Part shown: one piece after another, positions 34,456 to 43,797 of the stretch
Layout: every line of letters starts with the position of its first letter
How positions within the stretch are numbered: position 1 is the first letter of the stretch
Assembly: GCA_023151275.1 (NCBI GenBank)
Contig: JAKLJI010000008.1
Coordinates: forward strand, 61,161-125,160
Origin: Bacteroidia bacterium
GTDB lineage: Bacteria > Bacteroidota > Bacteroidia > UKL13-3
Direction: 5' to 3'
Length of the DNA stretch: 64,000 nucleotides
Made by a program: the position numbers and the translations under genes
Notes under the pieces: generated by a model
What the model was told of the DNA's origin: nothing
Databases searched by the model: none
What the model saw: the letters and a program-made list of their open reading frames with translations, nothing else

Positions 34456-35403
34456 ATGAAAGCTGCTGCAAAAGGATTGTTATTTTCATTCTTTCTCTTG
34501 GTTTCACAAGAACTAATAGCGCAGGTTGATTCTACTTTCAGCGATACAACTCAAGAGTTAAAGAGTTTTAATACAGAACATGGTATTCGCTACAATCGCC
34601 TTATCCCTGTAGCGACGGGTTTGGGTTCCTTGTATGCCGGTTCTATGGCCTATTTGCAGTTTGTTTGGTACAAGGATGTGCCACGTGTGCCTTTTCAGTA
34701 CTACCACGATTTGGCGGGTTACAATCAAATTGATAAGTGTGGACATGCTTACGGTGCTTATCTGGAAAGTTATCTGGGCTACAAGGCTCTTCTATGGACA
34801 GGCTTGCCACGTAAACAGGCAATTTGGATTGGTGGAAGCATGGGCTTTCTTATGCAATTGCCCATTGAGATTTGGGATGGTATGTACGAGGGATGGGGAT
34901 TCTCTTGGTCGGATGTGGCTGCCAATACTCTTGGTTCTGCTTTGGTTATTGGACAGGAATTGGCATTTAATGAACAGGTAATAACTTATAAGTTTTCGTT
35001 TTCACCTTCTCCTTATGCCAAGCAGGCCAATGGCTATCTGGGAACAGGTTTCGATCAATTGTTTTACGATTACAATGGACATACCTATTGGTTAAGTTTT
35101 GGATTGAATCGAATTGTTCCTAACAAGCAGGTCCCCAATTGGCTTTGTCTTTCATTAGGATATAGCGCAGGTGGCATCTTTGGCGAATTCAAAAACCTTA
35201 CGCGCTACCGTGGACAAGCCATTCCGGAAACTACCCGGTACAGGCAATTTCTGCTTTCAATGGATATTGATTTTTCTAAAATTCCAACCCGAAATCCTGC
35301 CCTGAGAAAACTATTCAATAGTCTGTTTTTGATAAAGGTTCCATTTCCTGCACTTGAACTGAATACCAAATCAGAGCTGAAATTGCATCCGTTTTATTAT
35401 TGA
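34456..35403 (+). CDS. DUF2279 (YfiM-like) membrane/outer-membrane protein
   Basis: A 315-aa protein with a signal peptide (MKAAAKGLLFSFFLLVS). The DUF2279 region has YNQIDKCGHAYGAYLESYLGYKAL and GFLMQLPIEIWDGMYEGWGFSWSDVAANTLGSAL, with conserved His and acidic residues. The C-terminal part is beta-rich and ends KLHPFYY. DUF2279 includes E. coli YfiM, an envelope lipoprotein of unknown function. ATG 34456 is chosen for the signal peptide. Divergent from the L,D-transpeptidase gene. Confidence 0.82.
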   Translation: MKAAAKGLLFSFFLLVSQELIAQVDSTFSDTTQELKSFNTEHGIRYNRLIPVATGLGSLYAGSMAYLQFVWYKDVPRVPFQYYHDLAGYNQIDKCGHAYGAYLESYLGYKALLWTGLPRKQAIWIGGSMGFLMQLPIEIWDGMYEGWGFSWSDVAANTLGSALVIGQELAFNEQVITYKFSFSPSPYAKQANGYLGTGFDQLFYDYNGHTYWLSFGLNRIVPNKQVPNWLCLSLGYSAGGIFGEFKNLTRYRGQAIPETTRYRQFLLSMDIDFSKIPTRNPALRKLFNSLFLIKVPFPALELNTKSELKLHPFYY

Positions 35404-35496
35404 ATTTGAGCTTAACCTTTTTGTTTGTTGCCTTGTTTTTTGGTTTGATGAGAAGTCATAAGTGTTCATATCAAATGACGGAAAGACAAGATCGTA

Positions 35497-35949
35497 TTAA
35501 TCCCAAATGTACTTTTCGTCGTAATCCACCTTGTATTTTTTGAGAAAAGCGCGGTACTCGTCTTGAAAGTTTTTTTTGCTGTGGTGCTCGTGCTGATTGC
35601 TGATGTAAGCGATTACGATATCCACTTGACTGGGATTAACTGAAAAGGCACCATAACCATTCTGCCAATAAAAGTTTTCATATCCTCCTCCTTTTGTTTT
35701 TATCCATTTGGAAGAATGAGATTTTAATTCTTCTACGACCTTCATCAATGGGATTTTTTGGGAGAGTTTGAAAAGAATATGGACATGGTCGGTATATCCA
35801 CCTACTTTAATAACTGGGCAGCCAAGGCGGTTGCAGATGCCTCCTAAGTAATTATGGAGCTCTTCTTCTAGCGGAGGATGAATAATTGGTATTCTGTGCT
35901 TGGTGCTAAATACGAGGTGTATGTAGTTTTTTATGAGTGATTGTCCCAT
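35497..35949 (-). CDS. Y1 (HUH) transposase, IS200/REP-associated type
   Basis: A 150-aa single-domain Y1 transposase: NYIHLVFSTKHRIP at the N-terminus, the HUH pair in GGYTDHVHILF (His55, His57), WQNGYGAFSVN, and the catalytic tyrosine in IAYISNQ (Tyr115). This chemistry nicks single-stranded DNA at hairpins. No TnpB and no clear IS ends are present; instead a palindromic array lies 35 bases upstream of its start (35984-36396), as for REP-associated transposases. Whether it is an active IS200-like element or a resident RAYT is not decided by sequence alone. Confidence 0.88.
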   Translation of the reverse strand: MGQSLIKNYIHLVFSTKHRIPIIHPPLEEELHNYLGGICNRLGCPVIKVGGYTDHVHILFKLSQKIPLMKVVEELKSHSSKWIKTKGGGYENFYWQNGYGAFSVNPSQVDIVIAYISNQHEHHSKKNFQDEYRAFLKKYKVDYDEKYIWD

Positions 35950-35971
35950 TGGGTAGAGGGGTTTGATAGGG

Positions 35972-36410
35972 TTAAGGGATTACGCCCCTTCGGGGCTTTT
36001 GGATTAGGATGAGTTTAGTAGCTATGGACTTCGCCCATAGTTGAGGGATTACGCCCCTTTGGGGCTTTTGTATTAGGATGAGTTTAGTCGCTATGGACTT
36101 CGCCCATAGGTGGGGGATTACGCCCCTTAGGGGCTTGGATTCTATGGACTTCGTCCATAGGTGAGGGATGACGCCCCTTCGGGGCTTTTGGATTAGGATG
36201 AGTTTAGTCGCTATGGACTCCGCCCATAGTTGAGGGATTACGCCCCTTCGGGGCTTTTGTATTAGGATGAGTTTAGTCGCTATGGACTTCGCCCATAGTT
36301 GAGGGATTACGCCCCTTCGGGGCTTTTGTATTAGGATGAGTTTAGTCGCTATGGACTCCGCCTCCGCCCATAGTTGAGGGATTACGCCCCTTCGGGGCTT
36401 GGATATGTGA
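35972..36410. repeat. 69-bp double-palindrome array upstream of the Y1 transposase
   Basis: Seven copies of a GCCCCTTCGGGGC-type palindrome begin at 35984, 36053, 36122, 36173, 36242, 36311 and 36386. Between them lie six copies of CTATGGACTTCGCCCATAG. Unit length is 69, except one of 51 (lacking the TTAGGATGAGTTTAG part) and one of 75 (a duplicated CTCCGC). All unit lengths are multiples of three, so the minus strand stays open across the array (35972-36421), but I do not call that a gene. Confidence 0.9.
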
Positions 36411-36512
36411 ACAGGGTTCATTGATTTAGTTTGCTTGAAGTTTTGGGTAGTGAACTATTAGCAATACTTCTTTTGTGGTTTTATGATTTTATAGACCTTG
36501 AAGCATATCTGA

Positions 36513-39341
36513 TTAATGCGCTTCGAGCCAGTTGTTGCCGGTGCCTACTTCTGCTTTAATGGGCACTTCCATAGGCAAGGCATTTTCCATTTCTTCAACC
36601 ACCAATTGCTTGAGGTAATCAACTTCCGAGTGGTGGGCGTCGAATACCAATTCATCATGCACCTGCAAAATCATGCGTGAATGAGGAAGCTTGTTGCGCT
36701 CCTCTTTCATGCGGCGGTGAATGTTAATCATGGCCTTTTTAATCATATCTGCCGCAGAACCTTGAATGGGGGCGTTGATGGCGTTTCGTTCTGCAAATCC
36801 CCGTACGGTGAAATTGGCCGAATTGATGTCTTTTAAATACCTTCTTCTTCCCAAAATGGTTTGCACATAGCCCTTTTCTCGAGCCAATTCAATGGTTTCG
36901 CTCATGTAACTACGGATGCCCGGATATTGCTTGAAGTATTCGTCAATCATGGCCTGGGCTTCTTTGCGTGGAATACCCAAACTCTGACTCAATCCAAAAG
37001 GCGTTTGTCCGTAAATAAGTCCAAAGTTTACAGCTTTGGCATTTCGGCGTTCAGCGGGACTCACTTCTTCCAAAGATTTTCCAAATACTTTTGCCGCGGT
37101 AGCCTGGTGAATATCGAGTCCTTGTTTGAAGGCTTCAATCATGTTTTCTTCTTTGGCTATTGCTGCAATAATGCGTAATTCAATTTGTGAATAGTCGGCA
37201 CTAAGCAATACAAACTCTTTGTTTCGCGGTTCAAAGGCTTTTCTAATTTCGCGTCCCCTATCGGTTTTGATAGGAATGTTTTGCAGGTTTGGATTGTTGG
37301 AGCTAAGTCGACCTGTTGCCGCTACAGCCTGATTGAAGGAGGTATGAACTCTACCTGTTTTGGGATTAATCATGCCCGGTAATGCATCAACATAAGTTGA
37401 TTTGAGTTTTTGCATTTGGCGTACATCCAAAATACAGCGAATGATTTCGTGTTCGCTGAGACCTTGCAATACATCTTCACCGGTTTGGTATTGACCGGTT
37501 TTGGTTTTCTTGGCTTTGGGGTCAAGCTTCAGGTGTTCAAACAAAACTTCACCCAATTGTTTGGGCGATGAAATATTGAAGGGCACACCTGCCAATTCTA
37601 AAATCCGTTTCTCCAAAATAGAAATTTCCCCTTCCAATTCATTGCTGTAGTTTTTCAGGAAATCAGGATTGATTCGAATTCCTTCCAATTCCATATCGCT
37701 TAGCACATGAATTAGCGGAACCTCGAGGCTTTCAAAAAGGGTTCTCGCCTCCCGGGCATCAAGTTCAGGATTTAATTTTTGCTTGAGTTGCCAGGTGATA
37801 TCTGCATCTTCAGCAGCATATTCTTTGATTTTATCCAAGGCCACATCGCGCATGCTCAATTGGTTTTTGCCTTTTTTGCCAATAAGCGTTTCAATGCTTA
37901 CCGGTTCATAATTGAGATAAATGCCGCTTAGGTAATCCATGTTGTGGCGCAGGTCTGGCTCAATCAGGTAATGTGCCAGCATGGTATCAAACAATGGACC
38001 CTTAAGGTCGAGTCCGTAATTCTTGAGAATATTGAGGTCGTACTTGATGTTTTGTCCAATTTTGGTGATATGCTCCGATTCAAAAACCGGACGGAAGCGT
38101 TCCAAAATTTCACGGGCTTGGTTTTCATCATCGGGAAAGGGAATATACCAGGCCTCGTGTGCTTTCCAGGCAAACGACATTCCAACAATGGAAGCTTCTG
38201 TGCTTTCCAGTTGTGAGGTCTCGGTATCAAAACATATTTCCGTTTTTTGAAGCAGTTCCTGGATTAAGCTCAGATGTTCCTCTTGGCTGGCTGCAACCTT
38301 GTAAGTATGCGGAACTTGTTCAATGGTTAAGCGCGGCGTAGTTTCTTCTTCAGTTTCGCTAGGAGCAAGGATTGCAGGTGCTTGTGGCTTTTCTTTTTCT
38401 TGCAAAGGTCCCTGGTTGAATAAATCAAAACTGCCTGCTGCCTGCGCTGGAGCTGCTGAAGTTGCCGAGTCAGGAAATAAGCGTTTAAGTAGTGTTCGGA
38501 ACTCCAGTTCTGCAAAGAGTTTTTCAGTTTTTTCTTTGTCGGGAGATTCAACAAGCAGGTCTTGTTCATCCAGCTCAACAGGAACCTGGATATCTATAGT
38601 GGCAAGACGTTTGGATAGCAGAGCTTGTTCGCGGTTATTTTCAACATTCTCTTTTTGCTTTCCTTTTAGTTCGTGAGTATTTGCCAATAAACCTTCAATG
38701 CTGCCATATTTTTGAACCAATACCTTGGCCGTTTTTTCGCCAATTCCGGGCACTCCGGGAATATTGTCAACTGCATCGCCCCAAAGCCCCAGGATATCGA
38801 TTACCTGATCTACCCGTTCAATTTCCCATTTCTTTAAAATTTGTTCAACGCCAAGAATTTCCACATCATTTCCCAAACGGGCGGGTTTGTAGATTTTGAT
38901 GTGTTCTTCCACCAGTTGGCCAAAGTCCTTATCGGGAGTCATCATAAAGACTTCAAAATTTTCACGCGCGGCTTTTTTGGCAAGCGTACCAATGATATCG
39001 TCGGCTTCGTAGCCATCCATCATCAGCAAAGGAACTTTCAGGGCTTCACAAACCCGGATGATAAATGGAATGGATTTGGTAATATCTTCTGGCTGTTCCT
39101 CGCGGTGGGCTTTGTAATGCTCGTATTCCTCGTGGCGAGCAGTAGGCGCGGCAGTGTCAAAAGCCACACCAATATGCGTAGGTTTTTCTTTGCGAATAAC
39201 ATCCAAGAGGGTGGTTGTAAATCCGAAAATTGCAGAAGTATTGAAACCATAGCTGGTTACACGCGGGTTTTGACTGAAAGCAAAATAGGCACGATACACC
39301 AATGCCATACCATCAAGCAGGAAGAGTTTCTTTTGCGACAT
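36513..39341 (-). CDS. polA: DNA polymerase I
   Basis: A 942-aa, three-domain PolA for Okazaki-fragment processing and repair. Residues about 1-300 are the 5'-3' nuclease (LFLLDGMALVYRAYFAF, MMDGYEADDIIGTLA, ILGLWGDAVDNIPGVPGIG). About 350-530 is an apparently active 3'-5' exonuclease (FDTETSQ, IGQNIKYDLNIL, YAAEDADITWQL). About 540-942 is the polymerase (LLSADYSQIELRIIA, NAKAVNFGLIYGQTPFGL, MILQVHDELVFDAH). ATG 39341 (MSQKKLFLLDG) is the family start; the frame opens 21 bases earlier. Confidence 0.97.
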   Translation of the reverse strand: MSQKKLFLLDGMALVYRAYFAFSQNPRVTSYGFNTSAIFGFTTTLLDVIRKEKPTHIGVAFDTAAPTARHEEYEHYKAHREEQPEDITKSIPFIIRVCEALKVPLLMMDGYEADDIIGTLAKKAARENFEVFMMTPDKDFGQLVEEHIKIYKPARLGNDVEILGVEQILKKWEIERVDQVIDILGLWGDAVDNIPGVPGIGEKTAKVLVQKYGSIEGLLANTHELKGKQKENVENNREQALLSKRLATIDIQVPVELDEQDLLVESPDKEKTEKLFAELEFRTLLKRLFPDSATSAAPAQAAGSFDLFNQGPLQEKEKPQAPAILAPSETEEETTPRLTIEQVPHTYKVAASQEEHLSLIQELLQKTEICFDTETSQLESTEASIVGMSFAWKAHEAWYIPFPDDENQAREILERFRPVFESEHITKIGQNIKYDLNILKNYGLDLKGPLFDTMLAHYLIEPDLRHNMDYLSGIYLNYEPVSIETLIGKKGKNQLSMRDVALDKIKEYAAEDADITWQLKQKLNPELDAREARTLFESLEVPLIHVLSDMELEGIRINPDFLKNYSNELEGEISILEKRILELAGVPFNISSPKQLGEVLFEHLKLDPKAKKTKTGQYQTGEDVLQGLSEHEIIRCILDVRQMQKLKSTYVDALPGMINPKTGRVHTSFNQAVAATGRLSSNNPNLQNIPIKTDRGREIRKAFEPRNKEFVLLSADYSQIELRIIAAIAKEENMIEAFKQGLDIHQATAAKVFGKSLEEVSPAERRNAKAVNFGLIYGQTPFGLSQSLGIPRKEAQAMIDEYFKQYPGIRSYMSETIELAREKGYVQTILGRRRYLKDINSANFTVRGFAERNAINAPIQGSAADMIKKAMINIHRRMKEERNKLPHSRMILQVHDELVFDAHHSEVDYLKQLVVEEMENALPMEVPIKAEVGTGNNWLEAH

Positions 39342-39472
39342 GGCCGCAAGATAAGGAAGCAAAATTCAAATAAGCGTTTGTAAAACGTTTACTTGGATGC
39401 ATTGCCTTGATTGCTCATTTTTTAAATTGATTCCAATTGGGTATCTTGTTCAATCAAGCCTAGTTACAACCT

Positions 39473-40180
39473 ATGAACCTTCACAATTACCATCGGATTT
39501 CTATCCGCTCAATCGCCTGTATTGTTTTAAGTTTATGCCTGTTTTCGTTTCCTTCTTTGGGAGAAAACACCAAGCCACAGGCCCCATTCAAAACCTGGTC
39601 TCTTGGGTTGAATGCAGGCAGCCTTGGACCGGGATTGAGCATTCAAACCCGATATTCTGAGAGTATCGGATTAAGAACAGGAATTTTTGGGGTTCAGCTT
39701 CAGGGCAAGCACCAGCTTTCATTGACGCATCCCAATGAAAAGCTTCCGGTAAGCTATCAGGTTCTTGCAGTACCTGTTTTGGTTGATATTTTTCCGTTTA
39801 AGCGACCTTTTCGGTTCAGCTTGGGATTGAGTTACAATGGCAGTATGGCTAAGTATGACTTAACTCCCCGGCAGGAAATGCAAATGGGGGAGCTGGTGTT
39901 GACTCCCGATGAAGTGGGAGGCATTAAGTTGGACATGACCTGGCCTAAAATTAGTCCCTATGTTGGCATGGGCTATGAAACATTTCCAGGCGGGAAGCGC
40001 TTGGGTTTTGGCTTTGATTGCGGTGTGTTTTATTTAGCAAATCCAACAACAAGCCTACGTACTTCGGGTGTGTACGAAAGTATGAATACCCCGGAGTTCA
40101 ATTACCAGTTGGGCCAACCTTTTATGAAATACGATTGGTATCCGATGCTGAATGTGTATATGCTGGTAAAGTTGAAATGA
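39473..40180 (+). CDS. Hypothetical outer-membrane beta-barrel-like protein
   Basis: A 235-aa protein with a signal peptide (about residues 1-29; SIACIVLSLCLFSFPSLG). The rest is rich in alternating Gly/aromatic strands (WSLGLNAGSLGPGLSIQTRY, GVQLQGKHQLSL, FSLGLSYNGSM, PYVGMGYETF) and ends MLNVYMLVKLK, which suggests a small barrel or beta-rich envelope protein. I do not recognise a family. It is divergent from polA and precedes a tRNA. Confidence 0.65.
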   Translation: MNLHNYHRISIRSIACIVLSLCLFSFPSLGENTKPQAPFKTWSLGLNAGSLGPGLSIQTRYSESIGLRTGIFGVQLQGKHQLSLTHPNEKLPVSYQVLAVPVLVDIFPFKRPFRFSLGLSYNGSMAKYDLTPRQEMQMGELVLTPDEVGGIKLDMTWPKISPYVGMGYETFPGGKRLGFGFDCGVFYLANPTTSLRTSGVYESMNTPEFNYQLGQPFMKYDWYPMLNVYMLVKLK

Positions 40181-40287
40181 TTCGAGCAGATAGTTGAGGC
40201 CGGCCCATCACCTAAGTTGTGTTTTGGATGAAAAGCGTCTGTGTTTTGGTAATTCCAATTCCAAATTCTATTTTCGCCACCCCATTG

Positions 40288-40361
40288 GGGCCCTTAGCTC
40301 ATTCGGTTAGAGCATCTGACTCATAATCAGGGGGTAGTTGGTTCGATCCCAACAGGGCCCA
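40288..40361 (+). tRNA. tRNA with CAU anticodon (Ile2 or elongator Met)
   Basis: Acceptor GGGCCCT pairs with AGGGCCC; the anticodon arm CTGACTCATAATCAG gives anticodon CAT; T-loop GGTTCGATCCC. Discriminator A at 40361; CCA is not encoded (CAA follows). The acceptor and TTAGCTC start resemble tRNA-Ile2, whose C34 is modified to lysidine, but an elongator Met cannot be excluded. It is not an initiator. Confidence 0.9.
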
Positions 40362-40368
40362 CAAGGTA

Positions 40369-40397
40369 AAGCTCAATTGCTCAGGCAATTGGGCTTT
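40369..40397 (+). terminator. Terminator after the CAU tRNA
   Basis: AAGCTCAATTGC (40369-40380) pairs with GCAATTGGGCTT (40385-40396), with one G-T pair, around a TCAG loop, followed by a T run. Confidence 0.88.
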
Positions 40398-40590
40398 TTT
40401 TGCGCCCTTACTTTTTCACCGCAAATAGCCAGAAAAAAGTAGGAAAAGGATAGGAGGTTTCGGAAACGGTTCGAAAGAACTTGATCCTTGAAACTCTATT
40501 TTTAAAAGGTCTATTCCTTTAAACTGCAGAACTTCTTTGCATACAAAATCCTTGTTTTTGTAGGTTAAATCCTTTTGCTTATTTTGATGC

Positions 40591-40974
40591 ATGAAAACAG
40601 GAAAAGTTGTTGGTTTTGGCGGCGTGTTTTTTCGCTGCAAAGACAAGGAAGGTTTAATCAATTGGTACAAGACTAATTTGGGTTTTGACATAGCCGATTG
40701 GGGTGCCATATTTCCACTCAAACAAGTTTTAGAACAAGCCCCAGCGGCTTACAATGTGTGGTCCCCTTTTCCTGCGGATACCGACTATTTCAAGCCATCG
40801 AACTCCTCCTTTATGTTCAATTTTATTGTGGATGATTTGGACGCCCTCCTGCAAAATTTAACTGCCTCCGGAATTGATTGGCATGGTGAGCCTGAAGAAA
40901 GTGAGTTTGGTAAGTTTGCTTGGGTTATCGATCCCGAAGGCAATAAAGTAGAACTGTGGGAACCGGCGAAGTAA
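40591..40974 (+). CDS. VOC family protein (glyoxalase/bleomycin-resistance fold)
   Basis: A 127-aa vicinal-oxygen-chelate protein: GKVVGFGGVFFRCKD, NWYKTNLGFDIADWG, FNFIVDDLDALLQNL and the metal-site end WVIDPEGNKVELWEP. The length is one VOC module pair. The substrate cannot be predicted. Confidence 0.88.
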   Translation: MKTGKVVGFGGVFFRCKDKEGLINWYKTNLGFDIADWGAIFPLKQVLEQAPAAYNVWSPFPADTDYFKPSNSSFMFNFIVDDLDALLQNLTASGIDWHGEPEESEFGKFAWVIDPEGNKVELWEPAK

Positions 40975-41225
40975 TTTATCAACCCTTCGTTCTTGGGTTA
41001 ATCTCGGTCGTGGTTTTCCCTTGTAGCGAGTGCTTCTACTAAAATTAAATGGAGTCGTATTCATTCCAATTGTAGCTGTCAATTGGTCTTTATTCAATTA
41101 ATTCATTCCCAACTTCCCGCAAACTTGGGTTTTCAGATTCCTGTTACTCGCTGGCTTTTTTGGGGCTTTTTATTTTGCTAGAATGGCTTTTGGGATACTC
41201 CCCGAAACTGATTTGCTTTGTACCT

Positions 41226-42116
41226 ATGATTAAAGCCCCGCCTTCCAAATGGTTTTATCCGATTTTGGCTTTGCCACTAACTGCCTTACTCTGGCTTCCT
41301 TTGCCAGTTTTGCATGGCTTATCGGATTTCTTGCGTTGGTTGGGCTTTCGTGTATTGGGCTACCGGAAGGAAGTTGTTATGAAAAATCTCCGAAATTCTT
41401 TCCCTGAAAAATCAGAGCAGGAGCTGAATCAAATTGCCTGGAAGTTTTACCAGAATTTGTTTGATGTGATGATTGAAAGTTTGGCTTTTGTACGTATCAA
41501 CAAGCAAACAATCCTTGATCGCGTGGAGTTGCACGATTTGGAGGTTATTGAAAAGTATCGCAAATCGGGACAAGCTTATATTTTGGTTGGTGGCCACAAT
41601 GGCAATTGGGAATGGGCAGGCCAACGCATGCATTTGGCGGGACACGAAATTAATGTGTTGTACCATCCGCTTAGCAGCAAGTGGTTTGATTGGTGGATGT
41701 TTACTATTCGTTCCCGTTTTGGCGTTCAACCTGTTCCTATGCAAAGCATTTTGCGGGTGATGGTTGCGCAAAAGAATGATTTTGATTGTTATGCCTTCAT
41801 TGCCGACCAAACGCCTTCTTCCGAAAATTGCCATTGGATGGAGTTTTTGAATCAGGATACACCCGTTTTTCTCGGCGTTGAAAAGATGGCTAAGAAATTT
41901 AACCTACCTGTAGTTTTCAGCGATGTGTATCGTGTTGGTCGTGGTCGCTATGTGTTGGGCTATCGCTTGGTGACAGATAAACCCCAAGAAGAGCCCGACT
42001 TTTTTATCACAGAAACTCATACCCGCTTGTTGGAACAACAAATCCACAAGCAACCTGAGGCTTGGTTGTGGAGTCACAGACGCTGGAAACATTCACGTAA
42101 AAAGAACGACGCATGA
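41226..42116 (+). CDS. Lipid A (Kdo2) lauroyl/acyl acyltransferase, LpxL/HtrB family
   Basis: A 296-aa membrane-associated acyltransferase. An N-terminal hydrophobic segment (PILALPLTALLWLPLPVL) is followed by RKEVVMKNLRNSFPEKS and the catalytic GGHNGNWEWAG (the HX4E form of the H-x4-D/E motif), then ADQTPSS and WLWSHRRWKH near the end. LpxL-type enzymes add secondary acyl chains to lipid A. ATG 41226 (MIKAPPSKW) is preferred over an upstream TTG. The stop overlaps the next gene's start (ATGA). Confidence 0.92.
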   Translation: MIKAPPSKWFYPILALPLTALLWLPLPVLHGLSDFLRWLGFRVLGYRKEVVMKNLRNSFPEKSEQELNQIAWKFYQNLFDVMIESLAFVRINKQTILDRVELHDLEVIEKYRKSGQAYILVGGHNGNWEWAGQRMHLAGHEINVLYHPLSSKWFDWWMFTIRSRFGVQPVPMQSILRVMVAQKNDFDCYAFIADQTPSSENCHWMEFLNQDTPVFLGVEKMAKKFNLPVVFSDVYRVGRGRYVLGYRLVTDKPQEEPDFFITETHTRLLEQQIHKQPEAWLWSHRRWKHSRKKNDA

Positions 42117-43720
42117 AATGGAATTGGATATTGGGACTAGCATTTGTCCTGTTTTTTGCTGGCTGTATTGGTCGCGAGCAAGCAGATTTACTGGTGTTTA
42201 ATGCCCGCATAAATACGCTCGATTCTGCTTTTACCGAAGTGGAGGCCATGGCGATTAAGGATGGAAAGGTGCTTGCAACGGGAAGTCAAAAACAGCTTGA
42301 ATCCATTTATTCTTTTCAAGATAAAATGGACCTCGAAGGGGCATTCGTTTATCCGGCTTGGATTGATGCTCATTGCCATTTTTACGGGTACGGACTTTTT
42401 AGTCAGCAATGCGATTTAAGTGGAACCCAATCCATCAATGAGATTGTAGAGCGTTGCATCAAATTTTCTTCACGAAGAACAGATCCCTGTTTGCGTGGTA
42501 GAGGCTGGGATCAAAACCTGTTTGCAAGCAAGGATTTTCCCCACAATGCTGCATTGAATGAAGCTTTCCCCGAATTGCCGGTTTTTTTGAAGCGGGTTGA
42601 TGGACATGCAGCTTTGTGCAATGATGCTGCCCTTAGACTCGCAGGAATTGATGGAAAAACAAGTATTGAAGGCGGTGAGATAATTCTAAAAAATGGTACG
42701 CCAACCGGAATCTTATTAGATGCGGCAGCTGATTTTGTTGAAAGCAAGTTGCCTCGCGTAAGCAGAAAAGAACAGATTCATGGCTTGATGGAAGCACAAC
42801 GTGCCTGCTTTGAAATGGGTCTTTCGAGTTTGCACGATGCGGGTTTAGACATTGAACAACTAGAATTAATCGACTCCTTACAAGAAGCAGGCGCTTTGAA
42901 AATTCGCCTCAATATTATGCTGAATGCCAATCGCCAAAATTTAGATTACCTAACTGCCAAAGGTGGAATTAAAAAGCCATTGCTTCAGGTAAACTCTTTT
43001 AAACTGTATGCCGATGGTGCCTTGGGTTCACGCGGTGCTTGTTTGAAGGCTCCATACAGCGATAGACCTCATCATTTTGGATTTTTAGTGAGTCATCCGG
43101 ATACCCTTCGTGAAATTATTCGCAGGATGGCTGAATCTCCATTCCAACTCAATACGCATTGCATTGGTGATTCCGGAAACGCCTATATCTTGAATTTGTA
43201 TGCCGAGCATTTAAAAGGCGACAAAACCAGGCGCTGGCGTATTGAACATGCTCAGGTGGTTACACCATCCGACCGTTCTTTGTATGGACAAAACGGAATT
43301 ATTCCATCCGTTCAACCCACACATGCCAGCAGCGATTTGCCTTGGGCTGCCGAACGATTGGGGCCTGAACGGATTTCCCATGGTTATGCCTACAAATCTT
43401 TGTTGAAGGAAAATGGCTGGCTTCCTTTGGGAACCGATTTTCCGGTTGAAGCAATTTCGCCTTACAAAACCTTATATGCTGCCGTGGCCCGAGAAGACAA
43501 GGAAGAATCCTTAACCAGGGAAGAAGCCTTGCGAGGAATGACCGTTTGGGCTGCAAAGGCCGGTTTTCAGGAAAAGGAGTTAGGAAGTCTTGAATCCGGA
43601 AAATGGGCCGATTTTGTGGTCCTGGATTACAATCTAAGGAAGGATATCCTCCTGCGAATTCGCGACGCACGTGCTCGAAAACTCTACATTGCAGGGAAGC
43701 AAGTGTTTTCATTGAATTGA
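42113..43720 (+). CDS. Amidohydrolase (YtcJ-like, metal-dependent), lipoprotein
   Basis: A 535-aa amidohydrolase-3 family protein. The N-terminus is a lipoprotein signal (VLFFAGC, Cys about 18), unusual for this mostly cytosolic family and suggesting a membrane-anchored, periplasmic enzyme. Motifs are LEGAFVYPAWIDAHCHFYGYG (first metal ligands), QVNSFKLYADGALGSRGA (carboxylated-Lys region), LNTHCIGD, WRIEHAQVV and GTDFPVE. The substrate is unknown. It overlaps the acyltransferase gene by four bases. Confidence 0.88.
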   Translation: MKWNWILGLAFVLFFAGCIGREQADLLVFNARINTLDSAFTEVEAMAIKDGKVLATGSQKQLESIYSFQDKMDLEGAFVYPAWIDAHCHFYGYGLFSQQCDLSGTQSINEIVERCIKFSSRRTDPCLRGRGWDQNLFASKDFPHNAALNEAFPELPVFLKRVDGHAALCNDAALRLAGIDGKTSIEGGEIILKNGTPTGILLDAAADFVESKLPRVSRKEQIHGLMEAQRACFEMGLSSLHDAGLDIEQLELIDSLQEAGALKIRLNIMLNANRQNLDYLTAKGGIKKPLLQVNSFKLYADGALGSRGACLKAPYSDRPHHFGFLVSHPDTLREIIRRMAESPFQLNTHCIGDSGNAYILNLYAEHLKGDKTRRWRIEHAQVVTPSDRSLYGQNGIIPSVQPTHASSDLPWAAERLGPERISHGYAYKSLLKENGWLPLGTDFPVEAISPYKTLYAAVAREDKEESLTREEALRGMTVWAAKAGFQEKELGSLESGKWADFVVLDYNLRKDILLRIRDARARKLYIAGKQVFSLN

Positions 43721-43754
43721 TTTTCAGGTTATTAAATCAATTAAGAAAATAATG

Positions 43755-43787
43755 TTTGGACAATATATGTATATACATATAAATTTG
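43755..43787 (+). promoter_or_regulatory. MarR promoter with overlapping operator palindrome
   Basis: TTTG (43755-43758), 21 bases, then TAAATTTG (43780-43787) fit the phylum's -33/-7 promoter. An exact 18-bp palindrome TATATGTATATACATATA (43764-43781) fills the spacer and overlaps the -7 box, as an autoregulatory MarR operator would. The ATG at 43798 is only 10 bases after the -7 box. Confidence 0.75.
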
Positions 43788-43797
43788 TGCTGTCAAT

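Noticed and set aside
35972..36421. CRISPR array or a repeat-protein gene
   Set aside because: No unique spacers; every unit is nearly identical and consists of two palindromes, so it is not CRISPR. The minus-strand frame is open only because unit lengths are multiples of three; there is no ribosome site and no family.
43755..43787. Terminator palindrome before marR
   Set aside because: The palindrome lies inside promoter elements and has no T run; an operator is a better reading.
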